Of a stretch of 64,000 bases of DNA, positions 13,938 through 25,900 are shown piece by piece; position 1 is the first letter of the stretch; the number at the start of each line of letters is the position of its first letter. The notes beneath the pieces are model-generated. The model had not been told where the DNA came from and did not search any database. It saw only the letters and a list, made by a program, of their open reading frames with translations. The position numbers and the translations under genes were made by a program. Source of the DNA: Cristatella mucedo (Eukaryota > Bryozoa > Phylactolaemata > Cristatellidae); NCBI GenBank assembly GCA_009760855.2, contig WPIO01000054.1:2703501-2767500 (forward strand), written 5' to 3'.

Positions 13938-16900
13938 GTGAGAGAGCGCGCCGCTGTCGCTGCCGCGCGTGCCGCAGCGGGTCTCCGAAGAGTGGCGGTC
14001 GCTGCCAGACGCCTGGTCGTTGCTGTTGCCCCCGCCGCCACTCGTCGCGGTGGTGACAGCCGCTGCAGAGCTTCTCAGCGGCCACGTGAAGTGCTAATAC
14101 ATTCAAGTAGGTTTGAATCTGAATCACACGACGCAGAGGCGATGCACTGTATTTGATCGGTGAATAATGACCTCGTAGCGTGGCTAGCCTAAATGTATGT
14201 CATATTTGGAGCTTGTACGGCAATTTCTATGACTTAGCTCTATTCAAGTGGCCGCATGTCACTCGAGCCTGAAATTTAATGAAATTTCGGAGAACACTCC
14301 TCACAAAACATCAGAGACCTCATATCCTTCATTTTTTTAATCTGGAAATAATCCGTTTTCTTCCTACGCGATCCGCAGCTGCCTTGAAACGCAAAGATGC
14401 GACGGAAGTAACCAGCGGTTAGCAAATGGCTCACACTTCTCCGCGGAAATTATTATTTAACTTACGGTGATTGACGACAAGCGGTGCGTCAGACTTTGCC
14501 AAATATATCACGTTCGACGACGGAACGTTCGGCGTTGAACCAAATTACAACGACAGATTTACCGCGGGCAGCCGGCGAGCATCGGATGTGTCATCGCTTG
14601 CTCACAACGTGCACGCTCTATCAGCTAGTACGGCCAGCGCTCAATGATTGAAGCCGCAATAGCACAGAGTCGACCAAAGTCACTGACGCAAAGGCCGACA
14701 CGAGGCCACAGCTCACAGGAGCACCGCGATCAGCCATTTTTCAATAGGCTCGCGTTAAAAAAGTTCTAAGCAGCTGGATTTATGCACAATGAAAACACTT
14801 AAAGTCTGAATCATTCTCACCGTAATTGTGGGGCCTTTTTTACATAAAATAATACTCTTGTAATTTGCATGGTAGTCGCAGCTGATAATTAATATTGACG
14901 GTAAGTGGTCAGGTTGTATAGCTGCACGCCCTGTGCGAATTCGGTCAGCTTCACAATGCCTCGTGTTTCATAACGCGCTATGAGTTGCGTAATTCATAAT
15001 GAGGTGACACTGAAACAAATAAAGTTTCACAATGCCACGTTTAGTCGTCACAAGGAGGGCTCTATAAAGATGTTCAAATGGTCAAAGTAAGATGATATTA
15101 ATTTATAAAAGTTCAAACAGGGACGCCGAGAACGTAACCAAAAGTAATGCTTTTCGAAGAAACGCGGCTGTCATCTGCAGCGGCTCTGCATCGCTGCACC
15201 TCGGAGCTGGCTCTTCAGCCCCCGATCGCGACCGACCTATACCGGCTATTCAGCCCCCGACCGCTGCGGAGCGACGGGACGATTCCAATTTGCGCGTCGG
15301 CAAGAACTAATGGCGCCGCTTCGAGCTCTGCGTTTGCGGCCTAGGCCGTCGGTGTGGAGGCCACCGTATCCAGTCTATTACGCCCGGACTAGAAGCATTT
15401 CAAATTATTTTCCAATCACCGTTCCCAAACATTGCTCCGTACAATATCGGCACGCTTATTCTGTCATGGGTGAAATTAACTGCAAACAACATCACTGTTG
15501 CGCCGCATCAAAATCTTCATTCAGAAGACTGCCTCTACAGCTACCTATCACATCCGATCCCTATCCAAGATTAGAAGCTGACTCCTACAGTGGCTTGTAA
15601 AAAATTTAACTAGCTCTTTAGTTCTGTCTCGGCTTGATTATTGTAATTCCCTTTTGGCTGGGCTGCCACAGAAAGCTATTATGCCACTACAGCTGACTAT
15701 GAATATGGCTGCAAGGCTGGTCTTCAAGTCCCAGCGGTTTGAGCACGTGTCACCTCTGCTGAAAGAGCTATGATGGTTGCCGGTTGAGCAAAGGATACAG
15801 AGCAAAGTTCTTACGCTGACCCACAAGGCCCGCCACGGCTTAGCTCCTTCGTACATAGCTGAACTGCTGCATCAGTTTCAGCCTGTTCGCGCCCTCAGGT
15901 CCTGTTTGGACAACAAATTAGCTGTCCCATTCCTCCGCTTAAAGACAGTTGGCGACAGAAGCTTTAGCTCTGCAGGTCCTAGACTGTGGAACTCGCCTCC
16001 ACAATTCTTACGCAACGACATCTACTCTCCAACTGCTGACTATGGCACATTTTTTTCAGCGGTCCTGAACTGCTACTTCTATGCTAGGCACTACCTCAAC
16101 TGCTCTCCTGACTCTGCTATGCTTCCCACTTTATCTTTGTTGCGTGAGACGAAGTCTGTTGGCTACCGAATGTGTACCGAAAGCCGCTTAGGCTGTGAGT
16201 GAGCTATGCAAAACTCTCCTGCGTAGCATTTACATGGTCTTTATGACTTTGTGGAGTTACTGACGGAGATACATTACATTACAGTATATGGGAAAGTAAA
16301 TTTCCATTTCTGTTTACATGTATATATATATATATATATGTGTGTGTTTGTGTGTGAGTGTCTGTGTGTGTGTGCGTGTGCGTGTGCGTGTGCGTGTGCG
16401 TGCGCGTGCGCGTGCGCGTGCGCGTGCGCGTGCGCGTGCGCGTGCGCGTGCGCGTGTGGGTGTGAGTGTGTGTGTGTGTGTGTGTATTTGTCTTTCTCAC
16501 TTAACAACCGCTCAGCATTGATTTAGCGCTTTCGGACATCCGGTGCCTCAATGTGCCGTTCCACCAAACGCGTGGCCGCGACCCCATTCAAGCTCAGCTC
16601 TTGGCCAGTGGCGGCTGCTGCGGCGGTGGCTGCGGAAGTGCTGCTACAGCGATTATGACGGCTCTTGTAATAGCTCAAAGCACAAAGGTGCGCCTTGACG
16701 TCCTCCACGGAGACATTATGACGATCGCCTCCCTGCGACCTCCGGCCAGCGGGCCGGCACCACTGGCGGCATCGTTGAAGTGCTGTGCCAGCCTGTGCGT
16801 CGCCACCGTCGACAGCGCCGGACCGCAGTGCACCTCTGCCAGCTACTCGCCGTCGACCGACACGTGCGACCTTCTGACTGGCGACGGTGAATCTAAGGCA

Positions 16901-19900
16901 AGCGGGTGCGATGCCCGCCTTCGCTTCAGAACCGGTGAGCGGCGTCGTCCAGCGGGCTGTGACAGCCCTCTGCACAACCTGTCGTCGGGCTGGGTAGCGT
17001 GATCGAGCAACAAGTCTTCGGGCTCCAACGCCGAAACCTTTATTTTAGGCTACGCCGGCCAAGCCCAGTCTACGAGCACTAGACGGCGGCCGGCGTCGAA
17101 AGATCTCGCCCCCTCCTGCTGAACTCCTTCCGCTGCCTTTATATTCCTTGCAAGCGTTGTTTTTCGCACTGAGGGCCATTGTCAGTTCCGAACCACTCGA
17201 CAGCTGGTGGCAGTTAGATGCGGATGGATGGCCCCACAGATGCCGCTAATGCATGGATTTGGGCAGGACTGCCAAGTCATCTGCCGAGACATCGTCTGCA
17301 CTTCCACCGGTCTTGAGTTTGCGGTTGCTTAGGTAGTCTGAGGGCCCTCGAAGGGTCTTTGCAGACTGCAAAGTCATGTTCCCTCACGCGAGCATACGAC
17401 CTTATGTGCTCGAGCGATGAGTGCCGACGTTTGAGCGATGACCGTCGAGTTTTTAAATTTTTGGCAGGTTTTCGTTGCGGTTTTTGCCCACGAGCAGTGC
17501 AATTATTAAAACGGTGAATGCTTGTATGCACTATCAAGTGGACGCTTTGAAATGGTGGCGGCCCTTTGCTTGTCGACGGCCGAACATTTACGTATGCATT
17601 TACGACCAGTCTAAATGAGACGTTTGACTTTTTCAGTACCCGCACCTTCCAATCGCCTCTCCGACGACACCTCTGGCCGCGTCCTTCCGCCGCTGCACGC
17701 ACTCGGCTTCAGCCTTCGGTAGAGCTAAACAAAACAATTAGATTTGGAATCAATTCTATCGGTAATCTTTTGACTTTTATCTTCCAAGAATAATCCTAAA
17801 ATTTTTACGGTACTCGTAAATACCAATAAAATAAACAGCTAGTAGTAATGTTTGCAGCTGCACGCAGTGTGCGAATTCAGTCAGCTTCAGGTGATGAGCC
17901 GTAATGGCACACTACGTAAGGCGGTTGGTATCACGACCTCTGACCCGAGGTCGTGGGTTCGATTCCTACGGTAGGCGATTTTCTTCGCCACTGCAAGCGG
18001 TCTTAATATTCGCAATGGCTCGTCTGTCACTATGCAAAAAAGATGCTGTTTAATCAGCTAGGATTTAATACTATTCACAATGCCTCGTGTTTCATAATGC
18101 TACGAGGTGCAACTGACACAAAGGTAATTTCATATTGCCACATTAAGTCCTCGCAAGGTGGGCTTTGTAAAGACGTTCGAATGGTCAAATTAATATATTA
18201 TTAATTTATAGAGGTCCGTATACGGAAGCCGAGAACGTCATACAAAGTAATAAATACGCTCGCACGTATGCTAGTCTGCAAAACATGGCTGTCGTTTGCT
18301 GCGGATCTACGTCGCTGCACCTCGGAGCAGACTCGTTCGCCCCCGATCCCCCCAACAGTGGAACGGCGAGACGATTACTCATCGCTAGCGCTGCAGACGA
18401 ACCTGGCAAAGCGCAGGTCACGTGCCGTCACTTAGACCAAGTTTAATTCACCCTTTTCACTAGCTTAAAGTAGCTATATCAAAAACTCCTGACTATGTTG
18501 GGCTTGATGAGGAGTGAAATGGCGGCAAATAGCCAGCAGTCGAACGTGACTTAATACACTACCAATGTGGAATTGCTACCATAATACGGAATTTAAGATA
18601 TTATAATATATGTCCGTAGTACACCAGATTATGGCGACTATATGACGTGTCCAACTTTTTTTGGTATAATATGGGGTTTCATTTCATTGCCGCCGGACTG
18701 TCATCTGCGTACCGCCTGCTAGAATCGCCGCGAAATACACTTACTCAATATATAATTACTAGGATATTTTATTTTCGCATCCACCGTGCTCAGCAGCTTA
18801 GGGCACAGCTAGGTGAATCGCTGTAAAATACGCGCGCCAGTCGTTCTTCGTAGTAAGACGGCTGAGATTTCACCGAGTTTCGCGGTTGATTCATGTGTTG
18901 CCGAGTGTCGCCTACGGTTAAAGTGTCGGCAGCGCAGGTAACGCGTAGGCAAGAACTAAGGCTGCTTCGAGTGCAGCATTTTTGGCCCAAGCCGTTGGTG
19001 CGGAGGCCCCGTATCATACCTGCCGAATAATGACACCTGCGAACTCGTGACAGACGGCAGCGAATCGCAGGCGAGCGGGCGCGACACACGCCGTCTCCTT
19101 AGAATCGGTGAGCGGCGCCATCTAGCGGGCTTGTGACCAGAAGTTCTATGGGGCAGGCACTAAAGTTCGAGCCATCACCGGCGAGTATTTCTTTATTTCT
19201 ATCTCGGGAGGTCATCTTTGCGTTTTCCGCTCCTGTGACTCAGAGCTATTGACAGCCGCGAGTGTGTTCGTGAGCTGCCGAGCGGATGCATTGAAAGTGA
19301 AGGTGAAGGCCCTTCACTCTTTGAGGAACGAACATTTACTTCTGCTTTTACATCCGTTCAGACTGAAAAATTTGACCACTCAAGTGCCCGTACCTCCCAA
19401 GCGCGTCTCCTACAATGCCAATGACGGCGCTCTCACGTCAATGCATGGACGCCGCTTCAGCCTTCGGTGGGCCGGTAATGCTGAAGGCCTTTAGAAACTA
19501 TTCCCGGTATTAATTCCGTAAAATACATTCGGAATCATATGCAAATCAAAATATACGAAAATAACACTGTACAAAATTAAAAGTGGCCGGTAAATACATA
19601 CCCGAGTATCATTTTCAACCTCAATTTTTAAAGCGATTTCCCCAATATCACCCTGTCGGTGGAGCAAGTAAAAAGCCAGGATTAGAGAAATATGAACTTT
19701 GAAAATTCCTATTAGAAGCATGACTAAAGCAGACCACAAAAATAACGGGAGCCAAACTTGACGTGTAATCACGGCTTTTTTTGACTGCCTGCTGAGCCCT
19801 AGGTATGGTGAGCAGATTTTTTTCAATGTAAGGAAGCTGGGCAGGTGTCCCGCCGCTCCTGTCACTGCCAGGAAAATGCCTCGGCTCATGCCGATTGTAT

Positions 19901-22900
19901 TAGCTGTAAAATTGGCGTGCTTAGTGTAAAAAACTACCAAAATATTGGAATCCGATTCTGCTGATTTTGCTGGAATGTGATTTTAAAATCTAATTCATTT
20001 GTATAGCGCCCAAAGAGAACTTAATCGCTATTTAGGCGCTTCACATATGCCTCAGGGCTCGAGCCTACAACCTCAGCTCGGTGGGGGCTAACACCTTATT
20101 CGCTGGACTATTCTGTCTCCGAGATCTTCCTGGGCTATAACTGCCGAAAGGGACCGCATCCGGTCCGATACATTCGCTAATCAGCCGCTCAGTTTATCTT
20201 TTTCAATGCTAGTAGGCTGCCGGAGCCTTAGCGCTTTGAAACAATGCGGCGGCCGCAAAGCTTTTGCGAAGTTTCGACCCCATTGTCTGTCGTTCACAGG
20301 CACCAACATGCAGCAGAAGCAGCCGCGGCCGTCTTTGCAAACTCTGTCACTATCGATTGCGGCGACAACATCAACTGAGCAGACCATGACGTCGCTGCAG
20401 CCTCTGTCGACAACCGCACTGGGGCTGGGCCAAAGTTTCGAAGCCACGACATCAGACTTCCAGAAACTGTCTGGATCCACTGCAAAGCCCTACAGTGCCA
20501 AGCTCGCTGGACAAACTCCTGCAGCGTACTTAGTGAGTCTGAGCGAGCCACCGACAGCCGGACAGTCAGTGATTTCAGCCAAAGCTCGTTCAGCATCACA
20601 TAGCTCATTATCGTCAACTGCAATGGGTCCGCAAGAATATTCGAATTATGAGATGCTGCAGACATCGTCTCCGTCAGCAGAACCATCTGCACCGCAGACT
20701 TTGATCCTGGACACGAAAGCAGCGGCCAGGGGCAGCTCAGCCGCTACGACTTTGGCCGGATCACTGTCTGCCGTGCTGGCCACGAATCAGCCGACCGAGA
20801 CTCAGCCGACAGCGACTCAGCTGACAACGACTCAAACGACCACGACTGATACGACCACGACTGCGCCTACATCGACACTGCCTACTGCAACTCAGCTGAC
20901 TACAACTCAGCTGACCACGACTCAGCCGAAAACGACTCAGCCGACGACGACTCAGCCGACAATGACTCAGCCGACCACAACTCAGCCGACGACGACTCAG
21001 CCGACAACGACTCAGCCAACTCAGCCGACAACGACTAAGGTCACTACAACTCAGCCTGTCATGACTCAGCCGACAAAGACTCAGTCGACAACGACTAAGA
21101 CGACATCATCTACCAAGACCACGACAGCTACAACCAGTAGCAGTAATCAAGGTTATTTAAGAAAGCAGTGACTGTGCGGCAATACCTGCAGCGGTGGAAA
21201 TGTATTCCAGACGTGAAAGTCCCATCCTGCAAGCTAAAATGCCGAAGTCGGCAACCTAAACGCTGGCACCCCCTAAGTTAAAAAACATCATGTTCAAGGA
21301 TTCCGGCCCCACATGGTCTACTATCGGCTGCCGAAATGATGACCCGTTCTACTTCCCCATAATCGCTGTTATTGGTGCCGGTCAAAAGACGATCACTCCG
21401 TTTGCAGTAGCCTGTCTGATCAGCTTGAATAGCATCAAGCACCTTTGAAAAGCCTTGAGCATTAAGAGGAATGCATTTTGCGGGAGAACCTGTATAATGT
21501 TTTCAACAGTATTTGTACTTGTGATGTGAGTTCATTTATCTTGGAGATTTTCTACTCTTTGCTTATCATAATTACTAAATTCTTTTGATGGTCGTTAAGA
21601 TAAAACTGATATATATCTAGTTTCTCGCATTAAAGTACCGATTAGTGAGAGCCAAACCTGTTGCATGTGTGGAGCACCGGGATGAAGAAGATGGTCTCTT
21701 AGCACTCTATATGCATTACTTATACATTTGTTCTGCTTAAAATTCACACAAGCAAAGTAGAGCTCTCTTTGTCTTTATGCCCATTATTATTCTCAGTTAA
21801 CGTAGGCGTGCGTTTATTTTTAGGTGAGAATAATAGTCTAAGGTGAATTAATTGTTATCTTATAGAGGTGCACTTAATCTATGTGTGAAAAAGTTTGTTA
21901 TTTTTGTTGGCTGCATCAGAAATGGCGGCCGTTGAGGCATGAGTTTCCAGCTCCGGCAAAGTGTGAAATTAGGCTGCATTCGATCGCTCCTGAAATTATA
22001 ACACTTTTTTTGCTGCAGGGATTGGAACACCGATGATTGTATCCTTAAGTAAGTACTGAGCAGAATTTTGCGATGTTAGTATTTACAAACTTTGTTCAAC
22101 GTTAAGCTTCCGGCTGAGAACAGTGAGCAAGCTTGACTCCCATCGAATTTACTCGACGAAGACTTTACCCTGACGAGTTAGTACGCTTTTCTTGACTAGT
22201 CACGTTACTAGTAAAGTCAAACGTTGGCGCCCAACCATCAAATATTTCTCCTTACAGACAAGCCAGCTAACCAGTCGATGAAGTTTCAGGACAATCCCCC
22301 ATCGTGCTGCAGACCAGCTTATGCATTCGACGGAGATACAACCACCTATGCTTTTATGGAAAACGCTCCTCCCAACCCGTGGATTTACGTCGACCTAGGA
22401 GAGCAGCACAACGTTACTAAGGTTGCTGTGACGGCCCAATGCAACAGCGACGGTTGGTGATCGCCATGCAGGAGCGCTCAGCACTGTGGCTGCTTGCCGA
22501 GCTCCGATTAAGGACTCGAGCGATTCAAGCCGTAGCTTTTCTTCTAACGAGACATTGTGGGACTTTGGTGGCACATTAGCGAGTCGCCTTCACTGCTGGC
22601 TAACTGTGTCAGCTTCTCAAACCTGGGTGTTACCAATAGGCAGGGGAGAGAGAGCTTCAATCTCTCATCCTTGTCAGGTAGTTTCGCATTTCACCTCAAG
22701 CTACAAGCCGGTCGGTTGTCCTGCCTAGGGTTGAGCTGCGATTATTTCGAGCTCTCCGGGTCTCAGCCCACGTTCTTCAATCCTTCGGAAAACACTGCTC
22801 AGCTTAAATGTTCAAACTAAAATGCGAGTTGGAGAAATATGCAGGAAATATAGCTGAATGCAGACTCCCTTTGCCCCCCCCAATCTACCTTAGCACTGTG

Positions 22901-25900
22901 ATCTTCCATCAGGGCATTGCAGTATCAAGACACGTTGCCTTTGCCGGAATACTTAGCTGCCTTGGCAATATGGCCAAAGTCGCTTTACCACTCGATAAAA
23001 GATAGGTGTCATTTCCCGCTCTAAACTGAGCATTCTGTATTTTGGATTTAAGCATGGCAGTTCTTTTCCCCGATTAAAGATAGGTCTAAAAGGCCATTGC
23101 CATCGAAGCGAGAGTTGACTTGCACTTTTGAAGGTAATAGTCACTCAGAAAGACCAGGTCTCCAGCACTAAGAAAGAATTAGAGCTACACGTTATAATAT
23201 CTCACGACTTAATATCCATTTTTGAGAAGCAAGAAAAGAAAGCCATGGTTTTAGCCACAAGAACACCTGTACTACACTGTTGACCCGGTAAGGCTAGAAA
23301 TATAGGAGGTGACCCAGATTCCTCACGGCAAGAAGCGTCTGTAGTGAGTCTTTCAGACGGAAGCTATTGAAATGTTAGATGCGCATTAAAATTCAAGGAA
23401 AGGGGTAGAGCTTTCATACTTTGCAGCTAGTAAGGGGTCCTTCAGCAATAACCTTTCGAAATCTTAGCCAGCCCAACGTTGCCTAAGGCTGGACGCAGAA
23501 TCCGTGAGTGCTCCACATTTACAGCTCGGAGGGCTGGGAACATCGGCAAACAATCCAGCAGAGTGCCAATGGGTGAGGTCACTTCTCTTCTGAGTTAAAT
23601 ACCCAGGGAAAATTAAGACTCGTGCTTCCGATTCACCAGAGTCACTCTCCTTTAAATGCTCGTTGGAATGTACTCACAAATGCAAAATTCTAATAGTATG
23701 CTCCACTAAGAGCCGTGAAAAAGAGGAGCAATGTCCACAACTGCGACGCTTTCCTTGTTGAGTCTCCCTTCCAAAAAGGTAATGGCAATAAAAAAAAAAG
23801 CGATAACAGTTTTACCCTTGATAAAGCGCCCTTATATAACTCAATCTCTTTCTAATTTCTTTACATTTTCTAATAAGGAAACACGATCAAGTGGTAAGTA
23901 GTATCATATTTGATAAAGAACATGATGCTATAATTAAGGGTGACATACACAGGGCAAGCAGGGAAGTAAGGTAAGTGTCAGCATGCTGAGTGTCGACAAG
24001 CATAAGCACATACAGTATGATTCACAAGGTCTCACTAAATGCTATCATATATTACATAATATATAATATAATATATAATATATAATATATATAATATATA
24101 ATAATATATAATATATCAACAATATATTATAATATATATTGTTGTGTTTTCACTTTCCCTTTCAATGTGATCAAATCACGGAATAATGTGACGGAAGTCC
24201 GGAGGGATTTCCAGGCTTTGGGAGCGTGCGAGCTATAGACATGGTTTCCAAAGGACTTGAGGCTTTGAGGAGGTACAGGTGAACAGTTTGCTTCCGAAAA
24301 GCTACGATGCTTAGCCCGGTGGTGCATTAGACCTGATAGTTATAATAGAGCCAAAGAATGAAGGGACCTAAAAATAAGCAACAAAACCTTAAAGCACATA
24401 CGTTGCTTGACTCGTTGCCAGTGCACATCGGCAATAATTGTTGTGAAACCGCAATCAAGACGCTTACTACAGACACACCTAGCTCCAGAGTTTTGCACCA
24501 ACTGCAACCAAATTACAATAGACCAGCAAGCAGTGAGTTTCAGAAGTCATGAAAAGATGTCACAGATGCATGAATCAACTTTGATGAGATAATACTGTCT
24601 ACACAAGCCAAAATCTCAGTAGTATTATTTAGATGAAATTAAGCAGACTTGATTGTGGAGCAGATGTCGTCGTCTAGCGAAAGATCAAAGTGGAACATGA
24701 CACCTAGATTTCGTGGAGAAGCAACAGTACATACGCTCACAGAGCCAATTTTGAGGGTCAGCCTTTCCGATTTCTGAATATTGCTTGGTTTACCCATAGC
24801 TAATAAATTAGTTTTATTATCGGTCATTTCAAGAGCATGTTCTGTCATTCATGTGCACATGTCACAAATGTATGCAGCAAGGGAGCAGAGAGAATTTAAT
24901 GGGCAGGATGGCTTGGCGGGATCCTGACAAAGTTAAACTGAGTGTCATCCACAAAGAAGTGAATGCCTAGATTGTGCTCGTCAACCACATCGCCAAAAGG
25001 GATATTGTAAACCATGAAAGTAACGTGAACCAGCACAGATTCTTGAGGTAACAGATATTTCACAGGTTCCTCGGATGAGCCTCGTCTTTTCACATCGATA
25101 CTCTAGATTCTCCGACTTTGAAAGGTCCTGAATCATTGCAATGCAGTGCCGGTGATGCTCAGAAGAGACAAGAAGCCTTGAAGAAGGACTTGGTGATCAA
25201 TAGTATAATAAGCTGGAGAAACATCGAGAGGAACCAGCTCACATAATAATAATAATACCAATAACACACTTGATAAGGCACCCTCTGAGAGCTCAATCTT
25301 TTTTCTAGGCGCTTAACAATTTCTGAAAATAAAACAGCATTCAATGGTAAGTGGTATCGTGCTTGATAAATAACATGAGTAACATTGATTGGGGTGGCAT
25401 GCACAGGGTCAGCATGCAAGTGTGGTTAGTAGCAACATGCCCAGTGTCAGCTAGCACAAGCACATAAAGGAAAAATCTCAGGGACCTACTAAATGCTATC
25501 ATAAATATATGTATTTTTAATTTAATTTCAAATGTGTAAAGTCAATGGATGTCAAGACGAAAGTCGGGATTGAGTTCTAGGTTTTGGGAGCGTATGAACT
25601 AAATGCACGATCTTCTAAGAATTTGAGGATGATGCGATGTTTGGTAAACTGTGTTTCCGAAAAGCGGATGGTACGATGTTTGGCCCGGTGGGGGAATGGA
25701 TCTGGTAGATAAGCTGGAGTCAATGAATAAAGGGACCTACAAGTAAGCGACAACAATTTTAAGTTTATCCGTTGCTTGACTGGTAGCTAGTGCAGTTCGG
25801 TAAGAAGAGGTGTGACGTGGCAACTGCGACACTGGCGACAGACAAGGCTAGCTGCAGAGTATTGCACCAACTCAAAGTGCCAGATTGCACAAGCCGGTTA

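Larger units (their letters stand above)
14915..17720 (+). repeat. intragenic tandem duplication, copy A
   Basis: First copy of a direct duplication inside gene A; the second is at 17850-19480. Shared landmarks in order: tgtgcgaattc, caatgcctcgtgtttcat, a ggtcaaa segment, gctgcacctcggagc, ggcaagaacta, the PAN exon 3' end with its donor, and ttcagccttcggt. Copy A holds the complete PAN exon and a LINE insertion that copy B lacks. Confidence 0.8.
17850..19480 (+). repeat. intragenic tandem duplication, copy B
   Basis: Second copy of 14915-17720. Relative to copy A it has a SINE insertion at 17891-18070, lacks the LINE, and has lost the 5' part of the PAN exon. The two copies abut within about 130 bases, which suggests unequal crossing-over or replication slippage. 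Confidence 0.8.

Noticed and set aside
16553..16649. Start of the PAN frame at 16553 as a separate protein start
   Set aside because: The segment before 16650 is outside the likely exon; phase-compatible acceptors at 16650 or 16674 link the domain to the upstream signal exon.
17949..17970. tRNA gene suggested by good A and B boxes (also at 44867)
   Set aside because: The heads do not form a full cloverleaf by eye and are joined to a common SINE body repeated in the window.
19491..19940. 149-codon minus-strand frame in gene A intron 2
   Set aside because: No domain, no copy elsewhere in the window and no splice or promoter context; AT-rich sequence can give such a frame by chance.
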